From: Streptomyces sp. 840.1
Lineage (GTDB): Bacteria > Actinomycetota > Actinomycetes > Streptomycetales > Streptomycetaceae
NCBI RefSeq assembly: GCF_003751445.1
Contig: NZ_RJUU01000001.1
Location: 1,741,001-1,805,000, forward strand
DNA length: 64,000 nucleotides
Reading direction: 5' to 3'
A program made the translations under genes and the position numbers. Positions within the stretch are counted from its first letter, which is position 1. Every line of letters starts with the position of its first letter. Below, in pieces: positions 8,967 through 17,389 of this stretch. The notes under the pieces are model-generated. The model saw nothing but the letters and a program-made list of their open reading frames with translations, was not told where the DNA came from and did no database searches.

Positions 8967-10358
8967 ATGGTCTCCGAGCACGCCCCCCAGTCCGCCGCCC
9001 AGGTACTCGTCGCGTCCAACCGCGGCCCGGTCTCGTACACCCTGCGGGAGGACGGCTCGCTCGACGCGAAACGGGGCGGCGGCGGGCTCGTCTCCGGGCT
9101 GAGCGCGGTGGACGACAAGATGTGGGTCTGCGCCGCGCTCGGTGACGGCGACCGCGAGGCGGTACGGCGCGGGGTCGGGGAGCCGGGCGTACGGATGCTC
9201 GACATCGACGCGGACGTGCACGCCGACGCGTACAACGGCATCGCGAACTCGGTGCTCTGGTTCGTCCACCACATGCTCTACCAGACCCCGGTGGAACCCG
9301 TCTTCGACGCGGAGTTCCGCCGCCGGTGGGCGTCCTTCGAGGCCTACAACCTGGCCTTCGCCCAGGCGCTCGCCGAGGAGGCGGGCGAGGGCGCGGCGGT
9401 CCTGGTGCAGGACTACCACCTGGTGCTGGTGCCCGGCATGCTCCGCGAGCTCCGCCCCGACCTGCGGATCGGCCACTTCTCGCACACCCCGTGGGCGCCC
9501 GTCGACTACTTCCGGATGCTGCCCGACGACATCGCGGAGCAGGTGCTGCGCGGCATCCTCGGCGCCGACCGGGCCGCGTTCCTGACCCGCCGCTGGGCGG
9601 ACGGCTTCATCGGCTGCTGCACGGAGATCCTGGGCGGCACCGGCCGCACCCGCGTCGGCGTGCACGGGCTCGGCGCCGACGGGGACTTCCTGCGCCGGCG
9701 CGCGCACGAGGCGGACGTGGACGAGCGGATGGCGGCGCTGCGCGAGCAGGTGGGCCCCGGCCGCAAGACGGTCGTGCGGGTGGACCGCACGGAGCTGTCC
9801 AAGAACATCGTCCGGGGGATGCTCGCCTACCGCTCCCTGCTCGACGAACGGCCCGAGTGGCGCGGCCGGGTCGTCCACGTCGCGTTCGCCTACCCCTCGC
9901 GGCAGGACCTGGCGGTCTACCGGGAGTACACCGCCGAGGTCCAGCGTGTCGCCGACGAGATCAACTCGGTGTACGGGACGGCGGACTGGACCCCGGTCGT
10001 CCTGCACGTCAACGACGACTTCGCCCGGTCGCTGGCCGCCTACCGGCTGGCCGACGTGGCGCTCGTCAACCCCATCCGCGACGGGATGAACCTGGTCGCC
10101 AAGGAGGTGCCCGTCGTCTCCGACCACGGCTGCGCCCTGGTGCTGTCGCGGGAGGCGGGGGCGTACGAGGAGCTGGCCGACGACGCCATCGCGGTGAACC
10201 CCTACGACGTGTCCGCCACCGCCGACGCCCTGCACGAGGCGCTGACGATGGCGGACGACGAGCGCGCCGAGCGCACGGAGCGCCTGGCCGAGGCGGCCAC
10301 CGCGCTGCCGCCGCAGCAGTGGTTCCTGGACCAGCTAGAGGCGCTGCGCCAGGGCTGA
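8967..10358 (+). CDS. otsA: trehalose-6-phosphate synthase-like GT20 enzyme
   Basis: A 463-residue GT20 enzyme predicted to join NDP-glucose and glucose-6-phosphate into trehalose-6-phosphate. The sugar-nucleotide loop GGGGLVSGL (about residues 35-43), the SNRGP start, YNGIANSVLW, QDYHLV and DGMNLVAKE are all present. The usual VDRLDYTKG signature reads VDRTELSKN: the Arg and Lys remain, but the surrounding residues differ, and the HIPFP element is HTPWAP. Cyclitol-using relatives such as VldE belong to the same family, so substrate identity should be held loosely. It converges on otsB with a 24-bp 3' overlap. Confidence 0.85.
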   Translation: MVSEHAPQSAAQVLVASNRGPVSYTLREDGSLDAKRGGGGLVSGLSAVDDKMWVCAALGDGDREAVRRGVGEPGVRMLDIDADVHADAYNGIANSVLWFVHHMLYQTPVEPVFDAEFRRRWASFEAYNLAFAQALAEEAGEGAAVLVQDYHLVLVPGMLRELRPDLRIGHFSHTPWAPVDYFRMLPDDIAEQVLRGILGADRAAFLTRRWADGFIGCCTEILGGTGRTRVGVHGLGADGDFLRRRAHEADVDERMAALREQVGPGRKTVVRVDRTELSKNIVRGMLAYRSLLDERPEWRGRVVHVAFAYPSRQDLAVYREYTAEVQRVADEINSVYGTADWTPVVLHVNDDFARSLAAYRLADVALVNPIRDGMNLVAKEVPVVSDHGCALVLSREAGAYEELADDAIAVNPYDVSATADALHEALTMADDERAERTERLAEAATALPPQQWFLDQLEALRQG

Positions 10359-11192
10359 CAGGAATTCGACGACCGCTCCCGGCCCCGGCAGCAACAGGTC
10401 GGCGCGTGAGGCCAGTTCGGGCACCTCCGCCTCGCCGCTGCAGATCAGCAGGCCGGGGGTGCCGTCGGGGCCCTCGGTGCGGAGCTTCTCCACGGCGGCG
10501 TACGCGGCCAGGTCTCCCAGGTCGTCGCCGGCGTACAGCACGGACTCGGCGCCCGTCTCGCGCACGTACCGCGTGAGGGCGACGCCCTTGTCCATACCGG
10601 CGGGCCGCAGTTCCAGGACCATCCGGCCCGGTTCGACGATCAGGCCGTGCCGGGCGGCGAGCTCACCGAGGGGGCCGCGCAGTGCGTCGAACGCGGCCTG
10701 CGGGTCCTGGGCGCGGCGGGTGTGGACGGCGAGCGCCTGCCCCTTCTCCTCTATCCAGGTGCCGTGCCAGGAGTCGAACCTGTCGAGGAAGCCGGGGAGT
10801 TCGGCCCGCACGGCTGCGACGCCCGGGTGCGGGGCGGGGGCGTGGACGGTGCCGGACACGGCGTCCCAGCGTTCGGCGCCGTAGTGGCCGAGGACGACGA
10901 GGTGGTCGAGGCCCGGCACTCCGGCGAAGCCGCCGTAGCGGACCGCGACGCCGGCCGGGCGGCCGGTGATCACGGCGATCGACGCGACCTTGGGGGCCAG
11001 TGCGGCGAGCGCCTCGACGGTCCCGGCGTGGGCGCGGGCCTGTTCGGGGTCGGGAACGATGTCCGCGAGGGTGCCGTCGAAGTCGAGTGCGATGACGGCG
11101 CGGTCGGGGCGGCCGAGGAGAGCGGCGAGGCCCTCCCGGCCGGCGGGGGTCGTCGGGGTCGGCAGGGGTGGGGTGTGCGGGTGGCTGCCCAT
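10335..11192 (-). CDS. otsB: trehalose-6-phosphate phosphatase
   Basis: A 285-residue HAD-superfamily phosphatase that removes phosphate from trehalose-6-phosphate. Motif I is LDFDGTLAD (about residue 37), motif II lies in IAVITGRPAG, and motifs III/IV are MDKGVAL and YAGDDLGDLAAY. Length is normal for OtsB. Its last 24 bp overlap the last 24 bp of otsA on the other strand, so the two enzymes of one pathway are transcribed towards each other rather than as an operon. Confidence 0.93.
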   Translation of the reverse strand: MGSHPHTPPLPTPTTPAGREGLAALLGRPDRAVIALDFDGTLADIVPDPEQARAHAGTVEALAALAPKVASIAVITGRPAGVAVRYGGFAGVPGLDHLVVLGHYGAERWDAVSGTVHAPAPHPGVAAVRAELPGFLDRFDSWHGTWIEEKGQALAVHTRRAQDPQAAFDALRGPLGELAARHGLIVEPGRMVLELRPAGMDKGVALTRYVRETGAESVLYAGDDLGDLAAYAAVEKLRTEGPDGTPGLLICSGEAEVPELASRADLLLPGPGAVVEFLSALAQRL

Positions 11193-11225
11193 GGGCCGAG
11201 CCTATAGGCGTCACCGCCCCGGGGG

Positions 11226-11498
11226 TCAGCGGCGGCCGCGGCGGGCCTCTCGTACCCGGCGCAGACGGTTGACGGTGACCGGGTCCTCCGCCAGCGCCCG
11301 CCGGTCGTCCAGCAGGGCGTTCAGCAGCTGGTAGTAGCGGGTCGGGGAGATGCCGAGCCGCTCCCGGATCGCCCGCTCCTTCGCCCCCGGGCCCGCCCAC
11401 GACTGCCGCTCGACCGCGAGCACCGCGCGGTCCCGGTCGGAGAGGCCGGGGGCGGGCGGTCCTGGTTCGTCGGGGGTGTCCGGGGGGAGGGCGGTCAT
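11226..11498 (-). CDS. DUF3263 family small protein
   Basis: A 90-residue protein with the DUF3263 pattern: LSDRDRAVLAVERQSW, then GAKERAIRERLGISPTRYYQ, then LDDRRALAEDPVTVNRLRR. The central segment looks like a helix-turn-helix and may bind DNA, but no function is established. The ATG at 11498 is chosen; an in-frame TTG at 11507 is possible and neither start has a clear ribosome site, so a leaderless message is conceivable. It sits 33 nt upstream of otsB in the same direction. Confidence 0.75.
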   Translation of the reverse strand: MTALPPDTPDEPGPPAPGLSDRDRAVLAVERQSWAGPGAKERAIRERLGISPTRYYQLLNALLDDRRALAEDPVTVNRLRRVREARRGRR

Positions 11499-11530
11499 AT
11501 CAGCCAATATATGGGGCGCCCGGCGGACCG

Positions 11531-12826
11531 CTACTCCGCGCTCTCGGCCGCCGTGGACTCCTGGGCTATGCGCTCCAGCACGCTCTCCGGCTTCGCGCCC
11601 GGCTCGACCGCCTCACCGATGTTCTTCTTGATCGACTCGCTGGCCTTGGCCCAGGACGTCTTGCCGACCGGGTAGAACTGCGCGTTCGGCAGCGCGTCCA
11701 GGAACTTGTACAGCGGCTTGTACTTGGGGTTGGTCTCCATCGAGGCCGAGGCGCTGTCGGTGACCGGCAGCAGGTCGTACGTGTCCGCGAATTCGATGAC
11801 GTTCTTGTCGCTGAACATGAAGTCGAAGAACTTGCCCAGCTCGACCCGGTGGTCGTTCTGCTTGAAGCCCATGATCCAGTCGGCGACACCCATCGAGCTG
11901 TTGGTGGGCCCGGTGACGCCGGGCAGCGGCACCATGCCGACGTCCACGCCCTTCTCCTGGGCCTCCTGCATCAGCGTCGGGTGGCCGTTGAGCATGCCGA
12001 CGTCACCGCTGGTGAACGCCGCGAAGGCCTTCGCCCGGTTGAGCTTGCCGGGGGCGACGGGGCCGACGAGGTCCTTGTCGACGAGGTGCGACTTCAGCCA
12101 GTCGAACGTCTTGATGTTCTCTTCCGAGTCGATGTTGTACGAGCCGACGTCGTCGGTGTAGCCACCGCCGCCGCTGAGGAGCCACATCAGCGTCTCGGCC
12201 TGGGACTCCTCCTGGCCGAGCGGCAGCGCGAACGGGTACTTCACGCCGTGCTGCTTGAGCGCGGCGGCGTCGGTGGCGATGTCGTCCCAGGTCTTCGGGG
12301 CGTTCAGACCGGCCTGGCTGAACAGCTTCTTGTTGTAGAAGAGCAGCCGGGTGCTGGCCACGAACGGCAGCCCGTACTGGATCTGGTTGACCCGGCCCGC
12401 GTCCGCGAGGACCGGCAGGAAGTTCGCCTGGGTGCGGACGCTGAGCATCTGGTCGGCGGAGTAGAGCTTCCCGGCCTTGGCGTAGTCCGCGTACGCGCCG
12501 ATCTGCGCCATGTCGGGGGCGTTGCCGGCCTTCACCATCTCCGCGACCTTGCGGTCGATGTCCGTCCACGGCAGGACGGTCACGTCGACCTTGATGCCGG
12601 GGTGGGACGCCTCGAAGCTCCTGGCGACCCCGTCCCAGTACGTGTCGGACTTGTTCGCCTCGCCGGTGCCGTAGTCGGCCGCGACCAGCTTCAGCGTGAC
12701 ATCGCCCCCGCCGCTCCCGCCGCCGCAGCCCGCCAGCGTTGCCGTCATCCCCAGAGCGGCGACAGCCGCCGTAAGTCCCAAGTAACGCCGCTGCACAGCC
12801 CAGTCCGTCCTCGTCGATCGCGTCAT
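11531..12826 (-). CDS. extracellular sugar-binding lipoprotein (ABC transporter)
   Basis: A 431-residue solute-binding protein, SBP_bac_1 type, that delivers a sugar to an ABC permease. The signal peptide ends in a lipobox (TATLAGC), with the mature protein starting at Cys near residue 33. An in-frame GTG at 12796 behind GAGGA is an alternative start. No permease or ATPase gene is adjacent, so it must use partners encoded elsewhere; MsiK at 54-55 kb would be the natural ATPase. It shares its upstream region, containing a DasR-like site, with the divergent SIS gene, which points to amino-sugar uptake. Confidence 0.87.
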   Translation of the reverse strand: MTRSTRTDWAVQRRYLGLTAAVAALGMTATLAGCGGGSGGGDVTLKLVAADYGTGEANKSDTYWDGVARSFEASHPGIKVDVTVLPWTDIDRKVAEMVKAGNAPDMAQIGAYADYAKAGKLYSADQMLSVRTQANFLPVLADAGRVNQIQYGLPFVASTRLLFYNKKLFSQAGLNAPKTWDDIATDAAALKQHGVKYPFALPLGQEESQAETLMWLLSGGGGYTDDVGSYNIDSEENIKTFDWLKSHLVDKDLVGPVAPGKLNRAKAFAAFTSGDVGMLNGHPTLMQEAQEKGVDVGMVPLPGVTGPTNSSMGVADWIMGFKQNDHRVELGKFFDFMFSDKNVIEFADTYDLLPVTDSASASMETNPKYKPLYKFLDALPNAQFYPVGKTSWAKASESIKKNIGEAVEPGAKPESVLERIAQESTAAESAE

Positions 12827-13008
12827 CCGTGGCACCCACGTCCGCGCGGGTGCGCTCCGGATGAGCTGCGATTTTGCCCCACCGCTTCCGAGGAGGTCTA
12901 CACCACCCCGGTATCGCTTCGGCAACGCAGCAGCATTGCACGGGACGCTGAGTCACTGCTAAGTAGGTCTCGGTCAACCAGGGCCCGGCACAAGGCCCTT
13001 ACCCCCCT

Positions 13009-13024
13009 AATGGTCCAGACCTTT
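13009..13024. promoter_or_regulatory. DasR-responsive element (dre)-like site
   Basis: AATGGTCCAGACCTTT, compared with the DasR consensus ACTGGTCTAGACCACT. The TGGTC-AGACC core is kept. It lies in the divergent region between the sugar-binding lipoprotein and the SIS enzyme, 33 bp before the SIS start, and could control both. GlcN-6-P relieves DasR binding in S. coelicolor. Confidence 0.8.
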
Positions 13025-13056
13025 ATACGCGCCCACGCCGCGAGGAGCCGTACCGC

Positions 13057-13971
13057 ATGTCCCGTACCGCATCAGAAATTGCCACCCAGCCCAGCTGCTG
13101 GCGTCGTGCCGCCGAGGCGGGCGCGGTGGCCGAGGGGCTGCCGCGTCCGGGCGAGCGGGTCGCCGTCACCGGGTGCGGCACCTCGTGGTTCATGGCCATC
13201 GCCTACGCGGCGCTGCGCGAGGCGGCCGGGCAGGGCGAGACGGACGCGTACGCCTCCTCGGAGTTCCCGGCCGGGCGGTCCTACGACCGCGTCGTGGCGA
13301 TCACCCGCTCCGGCACCACGAGCGAGGTGCTGGCGCTGCTGGCCGGGCTGCGCGGCAAGACACCCACCCTCGCGCTGACCGCCGACCCGGCGACCCCGGT
13401 CATGGACGCCGCCGACACCGTGGTGGTCCTGGACTGGGCCGACGAGGAGTCGGTCGTGCAGACCCGGTTCGCCACCACCGCGCTCGCCTTCCTGCGGGCC
13501 GGCCTCGAAGCGGCCGGCCCGCTCCCGGCCGGCGTGAAGACGGTGGCCGAGGCCGCCGTGGACGCGGAACTGGCGGTGACCGAGCCGCTGGACGAGGCGG
13601 TGGTCGCGGCCGAGCAGTGGACGTTCCTGGGGCGCGGCTGGACCTACGGCCTGGCGCAGGAGGCCGGGCTGAAGATGCGCGAGGCGGCGGGCGCCTGGAC
13701 GGAGTCCTACCCCGCGATGGAGTACCGCCACGGACCGATCGCGATCACCGGGCCGAACCGGGTGGCCTGGGTGTTCGGCACCCTGCCGGAGGGGCTGGCG
13801 GGCGAGGTCACGGGGGTCGGCGGGACGCTCGTGGCCCGTACCGGCACCGACCCGATGGCCGACCTGATCCGGGCCCAGCGGCTCGCGGTGGCGCTCGCGG
13901 AGTCGAAGGGCTACGACCCGGACCACCCGCGCAATCTGTCGCGCAGCGTGATCCTGCCGGGCAACCCGTAG
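13057..13971 (+). CDS. SIS-domain sugar isomerase/deaminase (AgaS-like)
   Basis: A 304-residue protein with two SIS (sugar isomerase) halves related to the GlmS isomerase domain and AgaS. Phosphosugar-binding motifs are VTGCGTSWFMA, ITRSGTTSEVL and FLGRGWTYG, and EYRHGPIA matches the isomerase active-site region. With a ROK kinase, NagA, PfkB kinase and class II aldolase following in order, the best reading is a deaminating isomerase that turns galactosamine- or glucosamine-6-phosphate into a ketose-6-phosphate plus ammonia. It is preceded by a DasR-like site. Confidence 0.8.
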   Translation: MSRTASEIATQPSCWRRAAEAGAVAEGLPRPGERVAVTGCGTSWFMAIAYAALREAAGQGETDAYASSEFPAGRSYDRVVAITRSGTTSEVLALLAGLRGKTPTLALTADPATPVMDAADTVVVLDWADEESVVQTRFATTALAFLRAGLEAAGPLPAGVKTVAEAAVDAELAVTEPLDEAVVAAEQWTFLGRGWTYGLAQEAGLKMREAAGAWTESYPAMEYRHGPIAITGPNRVAWVFGTLPEGLAGEVTGVGGTLVARTGTDPMADLIRAQRLAVALAESKGYDPDHPRNLSRSVILPGNP

Positions 13972-14039
13972 GGGCCGTGGGCCCCTGCCGCCGGCGGGCT
14001 GCGGGGCCGATTTTGTATGGATGCGCAACAAACAGCGAT

Positions 14040-14055
14040 AGTGGACTAGACCTTT
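14040..14055. promoter_or_regulatory. DasR-responsive element (dre)-like site before nagK
   Basis: AGTGGACTAGACCTTT, 29 bp upstream of the ROK kinase start. It shares 14 of 16 bases with the site at 13009-13024 and keeps the dre core CTAGACC. Confidence 0.8.
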
Positions 14056-14083
14056 TGGGGTCCGTCGGGCGAAACTGTTTCCC

Positions 14084-15016
14084 GTGAAACACGTCATCGC
14101 CCTCGATGTGGGCGGCACCGGAATGAAGGCCGCACTGGTCGGGGCCGATGGCGCCCTGCTCTACGAGGCACGGCGCGCGACCGGCAGAGAGCGCGGCGCC
14201 GACGCCGTCGTGGAGTCGATCCTCACCTTCGCGGCGGATCTGCGCGCGTACGGCGAGGAGCACTTCGGCGAGAGCGCTCTCGCCGCCGGTGTCGCCGTGC
14301 CCGGCATCGTCGACGCCGACAACGGCATCGCGCTCTACGCGGCCAACCTGGGCTGGCGCGACGTCCCGCTGCGCCGGCTGCTCGGCGAGCGGCTCGGCGG
14401 CGTCCCCGTCGCCCTCGGCCACGACGTCAGGACCGGCGGACTCGCGGAGGGCCGGATCGGGGCGGGCCGGGGCGCCGACCGCTTCGTCTTCATCCCGCTC
14501 GGCACCGGGATCGCCGGGGCCATCGGCATCTCCGGCTCCATCGAGGCGGGCGCCCACGGCTCGGCGGGCGAGATCGGCCACATCGTGATCCGGCCGGACG
14601 GCCCGGACTGCCCCTGCGGCCAGCGCGGCTGCCTGGAGACACTGGCCTCCGCAGCCGCCGTCAGCCGGGCCTGGGCCGCCGCGTCCGGCGACCCGAAGGC
14701 CGACGCCGCGGACTGCGCCAAGGCCGTGGAGTCGGGCGACCCGGCGGCCCTGGCCGTCTGGCGCGACGCGGTCGACGCCCTCGCCGCCGGGCTGGTCACC
14801 GCGCTCACCCTGCTGGACCCGCGCACGCTCATCATCGGTGGCGGTCTCGCCGAGGCGGGGGAAACCTTGTTCACACCACTCCGTGCGGCCGTCGAGGAAC
14901 GCGTCACGTTCCAGAAGCTGCCCCACATCGTCCCCGCAGCCCTCGGGGACACCGCCGGATGCCTGGGCGCAGGGCTGCTCGCCTGGGATCTTCTCTCCAC
15001 GGAGGTATCCGCCTGA
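14084..15016 (+). CDS. nagK: ROK-family N-acetyl-amino-sugar kinase
   Basis: A 310-residue ATP-dependent sugar kinase. It has the N-terminal phosphate loop LDVGGTGMKAAL, a second ATP motif LGTGIAGAIG, and the ROK signature with zinc ligands (GEIGH and CPCGQRGCLET, about residues 165-190). The position directly before nagA, with a dre-like site upstream, matches the S. coelicolor nagK-nagA operon, so phosphorylation of GlcNAc and perhaps GalNAc is expected. The GTG start has only a weak ribosome site. Its stop overlaps the nagA start (TGATG). Confidence 0.87.
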   Translation: MKHVIALDVGGTGMKAALVGADGALLYEARRATGRERGADAVVESILTFAADLRAYGEEHFGESALAAGVAVPGIVDADNGIALYAANLGWRDVPLRRLLGERLGGVPVALGHDVRTGGLAEGRIGAGRGADRFVFIPLGTGIAGAIGISGSIEAGAHGSAGEIGHIVIRPDGPDCPCGQRGCLETLASAAAVSRAWAAASGDPKADAADCAKAVESGDPAALAVWRDAVDALAAGLVTALTLLDPRTLIIGGGLAEAGETLFTPLRAAVEERVTFQKLPHIVPAALGDTAGCLGAGLLAWDLLSTEVSA

Positions 15017-16176
15017 TGGCCGGACGCGAAGACAGCACGGTTCTCGCAGGTGCCCGGGTGGTACTCCCCACCGGCACCGTCGAGAACGGCCGGGTGATCG
15101 TCGAGGGCACCCGCCTCGCCGGCAGTGCGGCGGACGACGCACCGAGCATCGACCTCTCCGGCCACTGGATCGTCCCCGGCTTCGTGGACATGCACAACCA
15201 CGGCGGCGGCGGCGGTTCCTTCACCTCCGGCACCGTGGAGGACGTCCTGACCGGCGTCCGCACCCACCGCGAGCACGGCACCACCACCCTGGTCGCCTCC
15301 ACCGTCACCGGCGAGATGGACTTCCTCGCCGAACGCGCCGGCATCCTCTCCGAGCTCGTCGAGCAGGGCGACCTGGCCGGCATCCACTTCGAGGGCCCGT
15401 TCATCTCGCCGTGCCGCAAGGGCGCCCACAGCGAGGACCTGCTGCGCCACCCGGACCCGGCCGAGGTCCGCAAGCTGATGGACGCGGCCCGGGGCACCGC
15501 GAAGATGTTCACGCTCGCCACCGAACTGCCCGGCGGCATCGAGTCCGTACGGCTGCTCGCCGAGCACGGCGTCATCGCCGCCATCGGGCACACCGACGCC
15601 ACCTACGAGCAGACCGTCGAGGCCATCGACGCGGGCGCCACCGTCGCCACGCACCTCTTCAACGCGATGCCGCCCCTGGGCCACCGCGCGCCCGGCCCGA
15701 TCGCCGCCCTCCTGGAGGACGAGCGGATCACGGTCGAGCTGATCAACGACGGCACGCACCTGCACCCGGCCGCCCTGCAACTGGCCTACCACCACGCGGG
15801 CGCCCACCGCGTCGCGCTGATCACCGACGCCATGGACGCGGCCGGCTTCGGCGACGGCCAGTACCAGCTGGGCCCGCTCGCCGTCGAGGTCAAGGACGGC
15901 GTCGCCCGGCTCGTGGAGGGCAACTCCATCGCCGGTTCCACACTCACCCTGGACACCGCCTTCCACCGGGCCGTGACCGTCGACCGCATCCCGGTCGCCG
16001 ACGTGGTGCGGTCCATCTCCGCCAACCCGGCCCGGCTGCTCGGCGTGTACGACCGGGTCGGCTCGCTGGAGCCCGGCAAGGACGCCGACCTGGTGGTTCT
16101 GGACGCCGACTTCACGCTCAAGGGCGTCATGCGCAAGGGCGAGTGGGTCCGCCAGCCGGTGCCCGTGGCGGTGTGA
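15016..16176 (+). CDS. nagA: N-acetylglucosamine-6-phosphate deacetylase
   Basis: A 386-residue amidohydrolase that removes acetate from GlcNAc-6-phosphate (or GalNAc-6-P). Metal and substrate motifs are DMHNHGGGG, HFEGPFIS, GHTDATYEQ, THLFNAM, LINDGTHLHP and the catalytic Asp in ITDAMDAAG. GGAGG at 15001 lies about 10 nt before the ATG. It is translationally coupled to nagK by a TGATG overlap. The GlcN-6-P it makes is the inducer of DasR in Streptomyces, so this enzyme feeds back on its own operon. Confidence 0.95.
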   Translation: MAGREDSTVLAGARVVLPTGTVENGRVIVEGTRLAGSAADDAPSIDLSGHWIVPGFVDMHNHGGGGGSFTSGTVEDVLTGVRTHREHGTTTLVASTVTGEMDFLAERAGILSELVEQGDLAGIHFEGPFISPCRKGAHSEDLLRHPDPAEVRKLMDAARGTAKMFTLATELPGGIESVRLLAEHGVIAAIGHTDATYEQTVEAIDAGATVATHLFNAMPPLGHRAPGPIAALLEDERITVELINDGTHLHPAALQLAYHHAGAHRVALITDAMDAAGFGDGQYQLGPLAVEVKDGVARLVEGNSIAGSTLTLDTAFHRAVTVDRIPVADVVRSISANPARLLGVYDRVGSLEPGKDADLVVLDADFTLKGVMRKGEWVRQPVPVAV

Positions 16177-16389
16177 CGGCCACCGGCCCGAGTCACTGAC
16201 CCGCCGGCGGACCGCGCCGGCAGGCCGGAAGCGGCGGGCCCGTGGTGCGGTACGTAACGAAGAGACGGCGGTTGTCCCCCGGGTCTGGGCCCGCCGCCGG
16301 CTCTTTGGCATGATCGTCCGCGAACCAACCAGGAACAGCGCATTCCGCAAAGGAAAGCGCGCGCAACACGTATCGAGGGGGCGGCCGAG

Positions 16390-17334
16390 GTGATCCTCAC
16401 GGTCACGCTGAACACGGCACTCGACCTGACGTACGGCGTTCCCGCCCTCGTCCCGCACGCCAGCCACCGGGTCACCGATCTCTCCGAGCGCCCCGGCGGC
16501 AAGGGCATCAACGTCGCCCGGGTCCTCACCGCCCTCGGCCACGACAGCGTCGTCACCGGCTTCGCGGGCGGCGCCAACGGCTCCGTACTGCGCCGGCTCC
16601 TCGCGGACCTCCCGGCCGGCCGGGCCAAGCTCACCGACGCGCTCGTCCCGGTGGCCGGCGACACCCGCCGCACCCTGGCCGTCGTCGACGGGACCACCGG
16701 CGACACCACCCAGTTCAACGAGCCGGGCCCGCACGTCACCGCCACCGAGTGGACCGCCTTCCTGCGCAGTTACGAGGACCTGCTCACCGGCGCCGACGCG
16801 GTCGCCCTGTGCGGCAGCCTGCCCCCCGGCATCCACGTCGGCGCCTACGCCGAACTGATCCGGCCGGCCCGCGCCGCCGGCGTCCCGGTCCTCCTGGACA
16901 CCAGCGGCGAACCGCTGCGCCGGGGCATCGCCGCGCGCCCCGACCTCATCAAGCCGAACGCCGACGAGCTCGCCCAGCTCACCGGCTCCCGCGAACCCAC
17001 CCGCGCCACCCGCGACGCCCGCCGCCGCGGCGCGCACACGGTGATCGCCTCGCTGGGCCCGGAGGGCATGCTGGCCGTCACCCCCGACGGCAGCTGGCAG
17101 GCATCGCCGCCGGCCGCCGTCAGGGGCAACCCGACCGGAGCCGGCGACTCAGCGGTGGCCGGGCTGCTGTCCTCCCTCGTCGAGGGCCTGAGCTGGCCGG
17201 ACCGGCTGCGACGGGCGGTGGCACTGTCGACGGCGACCGTGCTGGCCCCCACAGCGGGTGACTTCGACCGCGCGGCCTACGAGGAGCTGCTGCCGCGCGT
17301 CGCCATCGAGGAACACGCAGACGGAGCGGCCTGA
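16390..17334 (+). CDS. PfkB-type hexose-phosphate kinase (1-phosphofructokinase/tagatose-6-P kinase family)
   Basis: A 314-residue ribokinase-family kinase. The N-terminal TLNTALDLTY and the substrate motif GGKGINVARVLTALG are typical of FruK/LacC/AgaZ-type enzymes, and the C-terminal GNPTGAGDSAVAG carries the catalytic Asp. It is followed by a class II aldolase, so the probable reaction is ketose-6-phosphate (tagatose-6-P or fructose-1-P) to the bisphosphate. A GTG start with GAGGGGG 8 nt upstream is used. The 213-bp gap after nagA probably holds its own promoter. Confidence 0.85.
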   Translation: MILTVTLNTALDLTYGVPALVPHASHRVTDLSERPGGKGINVARVLTALGHDSVVTGFAGGANGSVLRRLLADLPAGRAKLTDALVPVAGDTRRTLAVVDGTTGDTTQFNEPGPHVTATEWTAFLRSYEDLLTGADAVALCGSLPPGIHVGAYAELIRPARAAGVPVLLDTSGEPLRRGIAARPDLIKPNADELAQLTGSREPTRATRDARRRGAHTVIASLGPEGMLAVTPDGSWQASPPAAVRGNPTGAGDSAVAGLLSSLVEGLSWPDRLRRAVALSTATVLAPTAGDFDRAAYEELLPRVAIEEHADGAA

Positions 17335-17389
17335 GCGCCGCGCCCCCACCGGGCCCCCGCCGGGTCCGAGGAAACAACAGAGGTCAGCA

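Noticed and set aside
14335..17037. 900-codon minus-strand open frame across nagK, nagA and pfkB
   Set aside because: It overlaps three well-supported enzymes in reverse and shows only low-complexity Gly/Asp/Val/Arg sequence.
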